In this document: positions 1 through 8,069 of the stretch, one piece after another | Numbering within the stretch: the first letter of the stretch is position 1 | Layout: each line of letters opens with the position of its first letter | Assembly: GCF_023091225.1 (NCBI RefSeq) | Contig: NZ_JAHWXM010000001.1 | Coordinates: forward strand, 1,798,001-1,862,000 | Source: Microbacterium galbinum | GTDB taxonomy: Bacteria; Actinomycetota; Actinomycetes; Actinomycetales; Microbacteriaceae | Direction of reading: 5' to 3' | Length of the DNA stretch: 64,000 bases | The notes under the pieces: generated by a model | Told to the model about the DNA's origin: nothing | What the model saw: only the letters and a program-made list of their open reading frames with translations | The model's database searches: none | Position numbers and translations under genes: made by a program

Positions 1-1
1 C

Positions 2-625
2 ACCGACACGACCATCGGGCCCAAGGAGGTGCGCCAGCAGTTGCGCGACGCGGGCATCGCGGTCGTCGTCATCTCGAGCGACCGCCGCATCGACACCACC
101 GACGAACTCGTCACCGAGATCGCCGCCGCCCTGGGAGTGCCCACCCGCGGAGCTGCCCTCATCGAACGCCTCGCGGGCGAGCTCGACGACGCCGAGGCCG
201 AGATCGCCGAGATCGTGCCCGCCGACGAGGCCGATCGCGCCCGCATGCTCTTCCTCTACGTGCGCGGCAGCGCGAACGTCTACTACATCTTCGGCGAGGA
301 CTCCGGCGCCGATTCCCTCATCGACGCGGTCGGCGGCGTCGACGTCGCCGAGGAGATCGGCTGGGAGGGCATGAAGCCCATGACCGCCGAAGCCCTCGTC
401 GCCGCGAAGCCCGACGTGCTCGTGATGATGACCGACGGACTCGAATCGGTCGGGGGCATCGACGGTCTGATCGAACGCGTACCCGCCGTCGCCCAGACGC
501 CCGCCGGAACCAACCGCCGCGTGATCGACATGGCCGACAGCGAGATCCTGAGCTTCGGGCCGCGCTCGGCCGAGATCATCAGCGCCCTCGCCCGCGCCCT
601 CTACGCGCCCGAGCCCGCGAAATGA
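2..625 (+). CDS. hmuT: Heme ABC transporter substrate-binding protein, 3' part
   Basis: The open frame enters from the left edge, so the N-terminus, signal peptide and lipobox are outside the window. The visible 207 residues look like the C-terminal lobe of a periplasmic-binding-protein-like fold of the heme/B12/siderophore class (TroA/BtuF superfamily): a long helix with TDELVTEIAAALGVP, then the typical second-lobe segment AAKPDVLVMMTDGLESVGG, ending with ILSFGPRSAEIISALARAL. It probably captures heme or another iron chelate outside the membrane. It overlaps the permease start by ATGA, which ties it to the two genes that follow. The family assignment is good; the exact ligand is inferred from family resemblance. 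Confidence 0.82.
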   Translation, partial: TDTTIGPKEVRQQLRDAGIAVVVISSDRRIDTTDELVTEIAAALGVPTRGAALIERLAGELDDAEAEIAEIVPADEADRARMLFLYVRGSANVYYIFGEDSGADSLIDAVGGVDVAEEIGWEGMKPMTAEALVAAKPDVLVMMTDGLESVGGIDGLIERVPAVAQTPAGTNRRVIDMADSEILSFGPRSAEIISALARALYAPEPAK

Positions 626-1695
626 CCTCGGAGGTCGTCACCCCGACGCCGACCACGCGCCGGGGGCTGCGCTTCGCGCTGGTCGTCATCGGCCTGCTCG
701 CAGCGCTCGTGATCACCTGCATCGCATCGATCACGAGCGGCCAGTACGACCTCTCCCCCACCGATCTCGTCGGCGTGCTGCTGCACGGCATCGGCATCGA
801 CACCGCCTGGGCGCCGTCGAACGCCACCGATTACGGCGTCATCAACAGCATCCGGATGCCGCGGCTGGTGCTCGGCCTGCTCGTCGGCGCCGCACTCGCG
901 GTGTCGGGCGTGCTCATGCAGGCGATCTTCGGCAACCCGCTGGCGGATGCCGGTGTCGTCGGCGTCTCGTCGGGTGCCGCCCTCGGCGCGGCCTCGAGCA
1001 TCACCCTGGGACTCGCCTCGTTCGGGATGTGGACGACCCCCGCGTTCGCCTTCATCGGCGGACTCGTGGCGGTGCTCTCCGTCTACTTCATCAGCCGTTC
1101 GGGCGGGCGCACCGAGGTCGTCACGCTCCTGCTCACGGGTATTGCGATCAACGCGATCGCGGGCGCCGGGATGGCGTTCCTCACGTTCATCGGCACGACC
1201 TCGACGCGCGAGCAGATCGTGTTCTGGCAGCTCGGATCACTCAACGGCGCGCTGTGGCAGAACGTCGCCCTCGTCGCACCGCTGGTCGCGATCGGCATCG
1301 TCGTGGCGTTGATCGTCGCTCCGAGCCTCGACCTCTTCGCCCTCGGCGAGCGCACCGCACGTCACCTCGGGCTCAACGTCGAACTGCTGCGCATCACGGT
1401 CATCGTCACCGTGGCGCTGCTGGTGTGCGCGGCCGTCGCGTTCGCCGGGATCATCGGGTTCGCGGGCCTCGTCGTGCCCCACCTGATGCGCATGATCATC
1501 GGCCCCGCGCACCTGCCGCTCGTGATCGCCTCGGCTCTCGGCGGCGCGCTGCTCATCGCCGTGGCCGATCTCGTCGCCCGCACCGCCGTGCCCCTCGCCG
1601 ACCTGCCGATCGGCATGATCACCTCGCTCGTCGGCGGCCCCTTCTTCCTCTGGCTGCTCGTGCGCACGCGCCGCCGGGCGGGAGGCTGGGCATGA
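622..1695 (+). CDS. hmuU: FecCD-family ABC permease (heme/iron)
   Basis: A 357-residue integral membrane protein of the FecCD/BtuC family, the usual length for this family. It starts with a cytoplasmic stretch and a first membrane helix around residues 14-35, then shows family-typical segments: RMPRLVLGLLVGAALAVSGVLMQ near 75-97, NPLADAGVVGVSSGAALGA, and near the end GFAGLVVPHLMR plus ADLPIGMITSLVGGPFFLWLL. The latter is the region that contacts the ATPase. The start ATG overlaps the stop of the binding-protein gene, and its own stop overlaps the ATPase start, so the three genes are translationally coupled. Role: membrane channel of an iron/heme importer. HmuU is the best name, although siderophore specificity cannot be excluded. 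Confidence 0.88.
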   Translation: MTSEVVTPTPTTRRGLRFALVVIGLLAALVITCIASITSGQYDLSPTDLVGVLLHGIGIDTAWAPSNATDYGVINSIRMPRLVLGLLVGAALAVSGVLMQAIFGNPLADAGVVGVSSGAALGAASSITLGLASFGMWTTPAFAFIGGLVAVLSVYFISRSGGRTEVVTLLLTGIAINAIAGAGMAFLTFIGTTSTREQIVFWQLGSLNGALWQNVALVAPLVAIGIVVALIVAPSLDLFALGERTARHLGLNVELLRITVIVTVALLVCAAVAFAGIIGFAGLVVPHLMRMIIGPAHLPLVIASALGGALLIAVADLVARTAVPLADLPIGMITSLVGGPFFLWLLVRTRRRAGGWA

Positions 1696-2465
1696 CCGTC
1701 CGCCTGCGGGGCACCGGGCTCACCGTGCGCGTCGGCGACGGTCGCGCGATCCTCGACGACGCCTCGATCGACATCCACGCCGGGCAGATCCACGCCCTCG
1801 TCGGCCCCAACGGCGCCGGCAAATCGACCCTGTTCGGCGTGCTCGCCGGCGACGTGACGGCCCAGACCGGACGGGTCGAGCTCGACGGGGCGCCGGTCAC
1901 CGGCATCCGTTCGCGCACCCTCGCGCAGCAGCGGGCGGTGCTGCTGCAGGAGAACACCGTCACGTTCCCGTTCACGGCCGAGCAGGTCGTGCGCATGGGG
2001 CGCTCGCCCTGGGCGCGCACTCCCGCGGCCGACGACGACGACGCGATCGTCGCGACCTCGATGGGATCCACCGAGGTGCTGCCGCTCAGCGCGCGCTCGG
2101 TCACGTCTCTGTCGGGCGGCGAGCGCGCCCGCGTGGCGCTGGCCCGCGTGATCGCGCAGAGCACCGGCATCCTGCTGCTCGACGAACCCACCGCCGCCCT
2201 CGACCTCAAGCACCACGAAGACGTCATGAGGCTCATCGGACTGCAGGCGGCCGAGGGCGTCGCCGTCGCGATCGTGCTGCACGACCTCAACGCCGCACTG
2301 GCGCATGCCGACCGTGTCACCCTGCTGTCGCAGGGGCGCGTGGTCGCCACCGGCGCCCCCGCCGAGGTGCTCACGGCGCCGCGCATCGAAGAGGTCTACG
2401 GTCAGCCCGTCGACGTCTTCCCCCACCCCGTCACGGGGGTTCCGCTGGTGGTCGCGCGCCGCTAG
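1692..2465 (+). CDS. hmuV: Heme/iron ABC transporter ATP-binding protein
   Basis: 257 residues. Walker [10 protein letters not shown] at 38-46, the signature LSGGERARVALAR, Walker B ILLLDEPTAALD, then HDLNAALAHADRV with the switch histidine. The order and the C-terminal EEVYGQPVDVFPHPVTG match HmuV/FecE-type ATPases. The ATG at 1692 overlaps the permease stop in an ATGA arrangement. The same frame is open far upstream, but that part lies antisense-like inside the permease gene and is not coding. The protein energises import through the neighbouring permease. The segment between the Q-loop and the signature is acidic (PAADDDDAI) and slightly unusual in composition. Confidence 0.9.
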   Translation: MTVRLRGTGLTVRVGDGRAILDDASIDIHAGQIHALVGPNGAGKSTLFGVLAGDVTAQTGRVELDGAPVTGIRSRTLAQQRAVLLQENTVTFPFTAEQVVRMGRSPWARTPAADDDDAIVATSMGSTEVLPLSARSVTSLSGGERARVALARVIAQSTGILLLDEPTAALDLKHHEDVMRLIGLQAAEGVAVAIVLHDLNAALAHADRVTLLSQGRVVATGAPAEVLTAPRIEEVYGQPVDVFPHPVTGVPLVVARR

Positions 2466-2476
2466 GTACCGGGGCC

Positions 2477-2845
2477 CTACGGGCGCAGCGGGAGCACATC
2501 GACGAGGTCGGCGCGCGTGCCCGAGGCGGCGATGCGACCGGATGCCGCGGCATCCGCCCACTGCTCCTCGCCCAGCGCGACCGCGAGCCACGTCGCGGCA
2601 TCCATCTCGACCACGTTCGGGGGCGTGCCGCGCGTGTGCCGCGGACCCTGGATGACCTGCACCGCGCCGAACGGCGGCACCCGCACCTCGACGCTGTTGC
2701 CCGGCGCCTTCTCGTCGAGCAGCTGCAGCAGATACCGCACGGCCGTGGCGAGGGCGGGACGCGGAGGCTTCTCGCCCGCGGCGTCCGCCTGCTTCACGAC
2801 GTCGAGCGCCGTGCGTCCGTCGACGATGTCGATCTTCTTGGCCAT
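2477..2845 (-). CDS. Sterol-carrier-family (SCP2-like) protein
   Basis: 122 residues, matching the small actinobacterial sterol carrier family proteins. It has an N-terminal helical part (KIDIVDGRTALDVVKQADAAGE) followed by a one-domain alpha/beta segment with EVRVPPFGAVQVIQG, then TPPNVVEMDAATWLAVALGEEQW, a motif shared by this group. The function is not established; lipid binding is assumed from the fold. It is convergent with hmuV and divergent from the NUDIX gene. The ATG is preceded by TAGGGT with only six bases between, so the mRNA is probably leaderless. GAGGAG directly abuts the start and would be too close to act as a normal ribosome binding site. Confidence 0.78.
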   Translation of the reverse strand: MAKKIDIVDGRTALDVVKQADAAGEKPPRPALATAVRYLLQLLDEKAPGNSVEVRVPPFGAVQVIQGPRHTRGTPPNVVEMDAATWLAVALGEEQWADAAASGRIAASGTRADLVDVLPLRP

Positions 2846-2851
2846 CTCCTC

Positions 2852-2873
2852 ACCCTATGACCGCGCGTAGGCT
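2852..2873. promoter_or_regulatory. Divergent pair of leaderless -10 boxes
   Basis: The 34-bp gap between two divergent genes holds a minus-strand TAGGGT (2857-2852, six bases before the ATG at 2845) and a plus-strand TAGGCT (2868-2873, six bases before the ATG at 2880). Both fit the actinobacterial pattern in which transcription starts at the first base of the start codon. The two promoters must overlap in their -35 regions, so they may interfere with each other. Confidence 0.6.
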
Positions 2874-2879
2874 CGCAGC

Positions 2880-3548
2880 ATGAGCATGCATCCCGAGGGC
2901 GCCCGCGCCGAGCTGCTCGCCGCGGCATCCGGGCACGGCTGGAGCGGCCCCTTCCCCGCACTCCTCGATCCCGAGAACGCGCACGATGCGGCGGTGCTCA
3001 TCCTGTTCGGTGTGCTCGATCGCGAACCGGCCGTGGTGCCCGATGCGGCCGTCGCGCGCGACCTCGACGTGCTGCTGCAGCGCCGCGCCCCCACGCTCTC
3101 GTCGCATCCGGGTCAGGTGTCGTTCCCGGGCGGTCGGGTCGAGCCGAGAGATGCGGATGCCGCCGCCACCGCGCTCCGCGAAGCAGAAGAGGAGACCGGA
3201 CTCGACCCGGAGGGCGTCGACGTGCTGGCGACCCTGCCCGAGATCCCCCTGGCGGCCAGCAACCATCGCGTCACCCCGGTGCTGGGGTGGTGGCGCACGC
3301 CGTCGCGGGTGGCGGCGATCGATCACGCCGAGACGGTGGAGGTGTTCCGGGTGCCGGTGGCGCAGCTGCTCGACCCGGCGACGCGGTACACCTCGGTGCG
3401 CACGTTCGGCGACCGCACGTTCCGGGCTCCGGCGTTCGACGTCGACGGCACGATCGTGTGGGGCTTCACGGCCATGGTGCTCAGCGGCATCTTCGACGCG
3501 GCCGGGTGGACCGTGCCGTGGAACGTCGCCGACGAGCGGCCGGTCTGA
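2880..3548 (+). CDS. NUDIX hydrolase, CoA pyrophosphatase type
   Basis: 222 residues. The NUDIX box runs from G84-G85 through E88 to REAEEETGL (100-108), giving the metal-binding GX5EX7REUXEEXGU pattern. Just before it, the segment RRAPTLSSHPGQVSFPGGR is the extended signature of the CoA pyrophosphatase subgroup (NudL/YeaB-like), which hydrolyses CoA and related nucleoside diphosphates. The C-terminal VWGFTAMVLSGIFDAAGW also fits. The start is supported by a -10 box TAGGCT six bases upstream (leaderless). The gene stands alone. Activity on CoA is inferred from the motif. Confidence 0.85.
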   Translation: MSMHPEGARAELLAAASGHGWSGPFPALLDPENAHDAAVLILFGVLDREPAVVPDAAVARDLDVLLQRRAPTLSSHPGQVSFPGGRVEPRDADAAATALREAEEETGLDPEGVDVLATLPEIPLAASNHRVTPVLGWWRTPSRVAAIDHAETVEVFRVPVAQLLDPATRYTSVRTFGDRTFRAPAFDVDGTIVWGFTAMVLSGIFDAAGWTVPWNVADERPV

Positions 3549-3565
3549 GGGGTCCTCGGGGCGGG

Positions 3566-3616
3566 GCCCTTCGGCGGGCTCACGGACCGGCGGCCCGTCG
3601 ACAAGCTCAGGGACCG
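3566..3616. repeat. Degenerate REP-like sequence
   Basis: A decayed copy of the REP-like family seen throughout the window: CTTCGGCGGGCTCACGGACC followed by CCCGTCGACAAGCTCAGGGACC, in the same orientation. It lies just downstream of the NUDIX gene. Confidence 0.5.
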
Positions 3617-3630
3617 AGCTGCACCTGTAC

Positions 3631-3707
3631 CTAACTCAGGACAAATTGACTGATTCTGCGCTTTCCTGCCCTAGATGGCCCATAGCGCTCCGTTTGTCCT
3701 GAGTTAG
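3631..3707. repeat. Small palindromic element, family TAACTCAGGA
   Basis: The 77-bp element has perfect 15-bp terminal inverted repeats CTAACTCAGGACAAA (3631-3645) and TTTGTCCTGAGTTAG (3693-3707) around a 47-bp core of lower GC than its surroundings. A related element with 16 of 17 matching ends is at 42187-42274. It contains no open frame. It may be a non-autonomous mobile or RNA-hairpin element. Confidence 0.7.
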
Positions 3708-3768
3708 TGCCACCCCGCGAACACCGCCCGCCCCGGCAACCCGCCGAAACCCAACGGGCGAGGCTCGA

Positions 3769-3774
3769 TAGGCT
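3769..3774 (+). promoter_or_regulatory. -10 box TAGGCT of leaderless purD
   Basis: TAGGCT ends six bases before the GTG of purD. There is no ribosome binding site between them, so a leaderless mRNA starting at the GTG is likely. Confidence 0.55.
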
Positions 3775-3780
3775 GGGCGG

Positions 3781-5058
3781 GTGAAGATCCTCGTCCTCGG
3801 TTCCGGTGCCCGTGAGCACGCGATCATCCTCGCTCTGCGAGCAGAGAAAGCGGAGCACGAGATCTTCGTCTCCCCCGGCAACGCCGGCATCGCACAGGAT
3901 GCGACACCCGTCGCGGTCGACGTGCTCGACGGCGGCGCGGTGACCGCGTTCGCGAACGAGCACGCGATCGACCTCGTCGTCATCGGCCCCGAGGCACCGC
4001 TGGTCGCTGGTGTCGCCGACGCGCTGCGCGAGCGCGGCATCCCGGTCTTCGGCCCGGGCAAGGCGGCGGCCCAGCTCGAGGGTTCGAAGGCCTTCGCCAA
4101 GCGCATCATGGACTCCGCGGGTGTTCCCACGGGCCGCGCGGTGAGGGCGACCACGGTCGCCGAGGTCGAGGCGGCGTTCGACGACCTCGGTGCCCCGCAC
4201 GTCGTGAAGGCCGACGGTCTCGCCGCCGGCAAGGGCGTCATCGTCACCTCCGACCGTGCCGAGGCCCTCGCTCACGCCGAGCAGTATCTGCCCGCCGGTC
4301 CGGTGCTCGTCGAGGAGTTCCTCTCCGGCCCCGAGGTCTCGCTCTTCTTCCTCAGCGACGGCGACACCGTGCGCGCCCTCAGCCCCGCGCAGGACTTCAA
4401 GCGCGCGCTCGACGGCGACGCCGGCCCCAACACGGGCGGCATGGGCGCCTACTCGCCGCTGCCCTGGCTCGCCGAGCAGTTCGGAAGCGAGCAGGAGTTC
4501 GTCGCCGAGGTCACGCGCGACGTGGCCGTGCCCGTGATCCGCCAGCTCGACGCCGAGGGCACCCCCTTCATCGGCCTGCTCTACGCCGGCCTCATCCTCA
4601 CCCCCGCGGGTGTGCGCGTGATCGAGTTCAACGCCCGCTTCGGCGACCCCGAGACACAGGTCGTGCTGCCGCGCCTGGTCACGCCCCTGTCGGAGCTGCT
4701 GTTCGCCGCGGCATCCGGCACCCTCGAAGACCAGCCCGAGCCCGTCTTCAGCGACGACGTCGCGATCACCGTGGTGCTCGCGAGCGAGGGCTACCCCGAG
4801 GCCCCGCAGACCGGTCGCCCGATCGAGAACCTCGCGGATGCCGCGGCCGTCGAGGGCGTGCGCATCGTGCACGCCGCGACGGCGGGTCCGGATGCTCCGG
4901 GCGGAGACCTGCTCGCCACCGGTGGTCGCGTGCTCAACGTGGTGGCGACGGCATCCGATTTCGGCACTGCCCGCGCTCGCGCGTACGACGCGATCGGACG
5001 CATCCGTCTGGAGGGCGCGCACTACCGCGGCGACATCGCCGCCCGCGTCGCCGAATGA
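3781..5058 (+). CDS. purD: Phosphoribosylamine-glycine ligase
   Basis: 425 residues, normal for PurD. It joins 5-phosphoribosylamine and glycine with ATP to give GAR, the second step of purine synthesis. The N-terminal domain has GSGAREH (7-13). The ATP-grasp core has VVKADGLAAGKG (K143), VEEFLSGPEVSLF, the PNTGGMGAYSP loop and the metal site IEFNARFGDPE at 281-291. The C-terminal domain ends in IGRIRLEGAHYRGDIAARV. The GTG start is chosen because the protein begins with KILVLGSG, as in homologues, and because TAGGCT lies six bases upstream. It is not clustered with purS/purQ (36375) or purC (13722), which are also in this window. Confidence 0.97.
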   Translation: MKILVLGSGAREHAIILALRAEKAEHEIFVSPGNAGIAQDATPVAVDVLDGGAVTAFANEHAIDLVVIGPEAPLVAGVADALRERGIPVFGPGKAAAQLEGSKAFAKRIMDSAGVPTGRAVRATTVAEVEAAFDDLGAPHVVKADGLAAGKGVIVTSDRAEALAHAEQYLPAGPVLVEEFLSGPEVSLFFLSDGDTVRALSPAQDFKRALDGDAGPNTGGMGAYSPLPWLAEQFGSEQEFVAEVTRDVAVPVIRQLDAEGTPFIGLLYAGLILTPAGVRVIEFNARFGDPETQVVLPRLVTPLSELLFAAASGTLEDQPEPVFSDDVAITVVLASEGYPEAPQTGRPIENLADAAAVEGVRIVHAATAGPDAPGGDLLATGGRVLNVVATASDFGTARARAYDAIGRIRLEGAHYRGDIAARVAE

Positions 5059-5065
5059 CGCTGCT

Positions 5066-5596
5066 CTACAGCGCGACCCAGTAGCGCCGCAGCATCCCCT
5101 GGGCGCGCGCCGACTGGTCGCTGATGTCTTGCAGCACTCCGCCGGCACGCTCGATCGTGCGGTACGACCCCTCGTTGTCGACGTCACAGGTGATCAGCAC
5201 CCGCTGCAGGCCGATCTCTCGCGCTCGCTCGAGGCCGAGCGCGAGCGCGGCCGACGCGATCCCCTCGCGGCGACGTGAGGCCCGCACCGAGTAGCCGATG
5301 TGCCCGCCGGCCTCGGCGAGCCACTCGTTGAGCGTGTGCCGGAACGACAGGAAGCCCACGACCTCGTCTCCGTCGACCACCCAGTACAGGTCGTTGTGCA
5401 CCCGGTCGGCGGGCGGGGCGATCGAGGTGTCGGCGAGGCGCTCGGCATCCGCGATCAGGGCATCCAGAGTCGCTCGGTCGGGCGTCACGGGAGCCGTCAG
5501 ACCCGACCCGTCGACATGCCCCTCGCCGAACTCCGCCACGGCGGCTGCCCAAGAGTCGAGGAGGTCGGCGGTCGGTCGAACGAGCTGCACGGTCAT
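5066..5596 (-). CDS. GNAT-family N-acetyltransferase
   Basis: 176 residues. The acetyl-CoA loop is seen in VRASRRREGIASAALALGLERARE, followed by ITCDVDNEGSYRTIERAGG, the usual C-terminal motif of GNAT enzymes. Mid-protein, HNDLYWVVDGDEVVGFLSFRH is the central beta strand pair. The substrate is unknown; small-molecule acetylation is typical. It converges with purD with only seven bases between the stops. Confidence 0.82.
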   Translation of the reverse strand: MTVQLVRPTADLLDSWAAAVAEFGEGHVDGSGLTAPVTPDRATLDALIADAERLADTSIAPPADRVHNDLYWVVDGDEVVGFLSFRHTLNEWLAEAGGHIGYSVRASRRREGIASAALALGLERAREIGLQRVLITCDVDNEGSYRTIERAGGVLQDISDQSARAQGMLRRYWVAL

Positions 5597-5645
5597 CGCC
5601 CCACCCCATCAGATGGCGGTGTCCGCCCGCAAACCGCCCGCGTGC

Positions 5646-5729
5646 CGTCGAGACCCACCGCAAAGGTCGAGACCCACCTTTCCCGACGCCGATACCGGTG
5701 GGTCTCGACGCGGGTGGTGGGTCTCGACG
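5646..5729. repeat. Nested inverted repeat, family GTCGAGACCCACC
   Basis: Outer arms CGTCGAGACCCACC (5646-5659) and its exact complement (5716-5729) enclose inner arms GTCGAGACCCACC (5666-5678) and its complement (5697-5709). The result is one hairpin inside another. A further half copy AGTCTCGACGA follows at about 5735. It lies between two genes and contains no open frame. Confidence 0.7.
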
Positions 5730-5762
5730 AAGCAAGTCTCGACGAAGAGCGGATGCCGCGAA

Positions 5763-6491
5763 CTACAGCACCTTCGAGAGGAACTCCTTCAGGCGCTCGT
5801 TCTTGGGTGCCTCGAACAGCTCGGCCGGTGCGGCCTCCTCGACGACGACGCCGCCGTCCATGAAGACCGTGCGGTCGGAGACCTCGCGGGCGAAGCCCAT
5901 CTCGTGCGTCACGAGCACCATCGTCATGCCGCCCTCGGCTAGATCGCGGATGACCTGCAGCACCTCCCCCACCATCTCGGGGTCGAGGGCACTGGTGGCC
6001 TCGTCGAACAGCATGATCTCGGGGTCCATCGCGAGCGCACGGGCGATCGCCACGCGCTGCTTCTGACCGCCCGAGAGCGAGGCGGGCTTGGCATCCGCCT
6101 TCTCCGACAGGCCGACCCGCTCGAGCAGGGCCAGCGCGCGCTCGCGGGCCTTCGACTTCGACAGGCGACCCAGCTCGATCGGCGCGAGCGTGATGTTCTC
6201 GAGCACCGTCATGTGCGGGAACAGGTTGAAGTGCTGGAAGACCATGCCGATGCGCTGGCGCACCTCGTCGAGCTTGACGCTCTTGTCGGTGAGGTCGACG
6301 CCGTCGATGACGACCTTGCCCGACGTGGGCTCCTCGAGCTTGTTGAGGCAGCGCAGCAGCGTCGATTTGCCCGAACCCGAGGGCCCGATGACCGCGACGA
6401 CCTCGCCGTCGTCGACCGTCAGATCGATGCCCTTGAGCACCTCGTTGCTTCCGAACGACTTGTGCAGGTTCTGCACGGCGATCTTGCTCAT
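5763..6491 (-). CDS. Polar amino-acid ABC transporter ATP-binding protein
   Basis: 242 residues from [21 protein letters not shown]. It has Walker [11 protein letters not shown]-loop [19 protein letters not shown], signature [17 protein letters not shown], Walker [15 protein letters not shown] and the H-loop [13 protein letters not shown]. This is the GlnQ/GluA/HisP type. The same frame is open upstream, but that part overlaps the fused permease gene antisense-like, so the ATG at 6491 is used; it overlaps the stop of the upstream gene in ATGA. The ATPase energises uptake through the binding protein-permease fusion next to it. Confidence 0.93.
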   Translation of the reverse strand: MSKIAVQNLHKSFGSNEVLKGIDLTVDDGEVVAVIGPSGSGKSTLLRCLNKLEEPTSGKVVIDGVDLTDKSVKLDEVRQRIGMVFQHFNLFPHMTVLENITLAPIELGRLSKSKARERALALLERVGLSEKADAKPASLSGGQKQRVAIARALAMDPEIMLFDEATSALDPEMVGEVLQVIRDLAEGGMTMVLVTHEMGFAREVSDRTVFMDGGVVVEEAAPAELFEAPKNERLKEFLSKVL

Positions 6492-7963
6492 GCGTTGAAC
6501 TTCCTCTCGAGGCGGTTCGCGAGCAGCGTCAGCAGCGTGATCACGACGAAGTAGATGATGGCGACGATCGTCAGCACCTGCGCCGACAGATAGGTCGAGG
6601 CGATGATCTGACGCGACTGGAACGTCAGCTCGGCGAGGCCGATGACGCTGATCAGCGACGTGTCCTTGAGGGTGATGATGCCCTGGTTCACGAATGACGG
6701 GATCATGATGCGGAACGCCTGCGGCAGCACGACCTTCTGCATGGTCTTCCAGTGGCCGAGACCCAGCGACCGCGATGCCTCGTTCTGACCGGGGTCGACG
6801 GCCTGGATGCCGCCGCGGATGATCTCGGTCATATACGCACCCGTGTTGAGCGAGAGCGTGATCGCTCCGGCCACGAACGGGTTGAACTGCAGGCCCGGGA
6901 ACAGCTGCGGGATGGCGAAGAAGACGAAGAACGCCTGCACCAGGATCGGGGTGCCGCGGAACACGAACACGTAGGCGGTCGCGATCCACCGGAACGGCAG
7001 GAACTTCGAGAGGCGTCCGAAGCCGAACACGATGCCGAGCACGAAGGCGGCGACGAGGGCGACGAGCGTCGCGAGGATCGTCAGCCAGAGTCCGCTCATC
7101 AGCGCCGGCCAGTACTTCACGGCGACGGAGATGATGTCGGTCGGCTGGGCGGATGCCTCGCCCGCGCTGAGGTAGGTGTCCACGATCTCGTCGTACTCGC
7201 CGCTCTCCTGCAGGTTCGCCAGCCCGGCGTTGAACTTCTCGATCAGCTCGGGGTTCATGCCCTTGTTGACCGCGAAACCGTACTCGCCGCCGAGCTCGGG
7301 CTCGCCCACGAGACGGAAACCGGAGCCCTGCTGGATGCCGTACGCCAGCACCGGGAAGTCCTCGAAGTAGCCGACGGCCTGGTTCGCCTTGACGGCATCC
7401 ACCATGTCGGTCGTGTCGGAGTAGGGCGTGATGCGGAAGCCGTACTCGTCCTGGTTGTCCTCGGCGAAGGTCTGGCCCTGGGTACCGGTCTTCACCGCGA
7501 CGGTCTTGCCGTCGAGGTCGTCGAGCGAATCGATGTCGCTCGACTCGAGAACGCCGAGCTGGATGCCGCTGGTGAAGTACGGCTCGCTGAAGTCGAACGT
7601 CTGCTGACGCTCCTCGGTGATCGACATACCGGCCATGACGGCATCCACCTGGTTCGACTGCAGGGCCTGCAGGGCCGCGTCGAATCCGAGCTGGCGGATC
7701 TCGACCTCGAAGCCCTGGTCGTCGGCGATCGCGCGGAGCAGGTCCATGTCGATGCCGACGAGCTCGCCGTCGGAGTTCGTGAACTCGAACGGCGCGAAGG
7801 TCGTGTCGGTGCCGATGACGTACGTCTCACCGTCGGCGGCCGTGGCGGGGGCGGCTCCGCCGAGCAGCGCGGCGCCCGCGACGGCGGTCGCGAGCACGGC
7901 GGCTCCGGTCGTGCGGGCGAGGCGGCGGAGCCGGGCGCGCAGGGAAGAGGGGTGTGGGATCAC
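6488..7963 (-). CDS. Fused amino-acid binding protein and permease
   Basis: 491 residues in three parts. A signal peptide comes first (residues 1-42, ending APATAADG). A substrate-binding domain follows (about 45-265): [68 protein letters not shown] HisM/GlnP-type permease domain occupies about 275-491, with the EAA-loop region [22 protein letters not shown]. Such fusions occur in GlnPQ-type systems of Gram-positive bacteria, with the binding domain outside the membrane. The GTG start has a GAGGAG eight bases upstream. Glutamine, glutamate or a similar polar amino acid is the likely substrate; specificity is inferred. Confidence 0.9.
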   Translation of the reverse strand: MIPHPSSLRARLRRLARTTGAAVLATAVAGAALLGGAAPATAADGETYVIGTDTTFAPFEFTNSDGELVGIDMDLLRAIADDQGFEVEIRQLGFDAALQALQSNQVDAVMAGMSITEERQQTFDFSEPYFTSGIQLGVLESSDIDSLDDLDGKTVAVKTGTQGQTFAEDNQDEYGFRITPYSDTTDMVDAVKANQAVGYFEDFPVLAYGIQQGSGFRLVGEPELGGEYGFAVNKGMNPELIEKFNAGLANLQESGEYDEIVDTYLSAGEASAQPTDIISVAVKYWPALMSGLWLTILATLVALVAAFVLGIVFGFGRLSKFLPFRWIATAYVFVFRGTPILVQAFFVFFAIPQLFPGLQFNPFVAGAITLSLNTGAYMTEIIRGGIQAVDPGQNEASRSLGLGHWKTMQKVVLPQAFRIMIPSFVNQGIITLKDTSLISVIGLAELTFQSRQIIASTYLSAQVLTIVAIIYFVVITLLTLLANRLERKFNA

Positions 7964-8030
7964 GACGGATGCTCCTCGGATCGGGGTGGCGACCGGCCGG
8001 TCGCCGCCCGTCTACCTTAGTCAACGCGAA

Positions 8031-8058
8031 ACGCCCCGCCCATTTCGGGGCGGGGCGT
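8031..8058 (-). terminator. Terminator downstream of the MFS gene
   Basis: A perfect 11-bp stem ACGCCCCGCCC / GGGCGGGGCGT with a six-base loop begins about a dozen bases past the MFS stop on the minus strand, followed by TTCGCGTTG. There is no strong U-tract, as is common in high-GC actinobacteria. Confidence 0.65.
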
Positions 8059-8069
8059 TCGTCGGAGGA

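Noticed and set aside
1029..1691. Upstream extension of the hmuV frame
   Set aside because: It overlaps hmuU fully in another frame; the ATPase family N-terminus begins at 1692 and the ATGA overlap supports that start.
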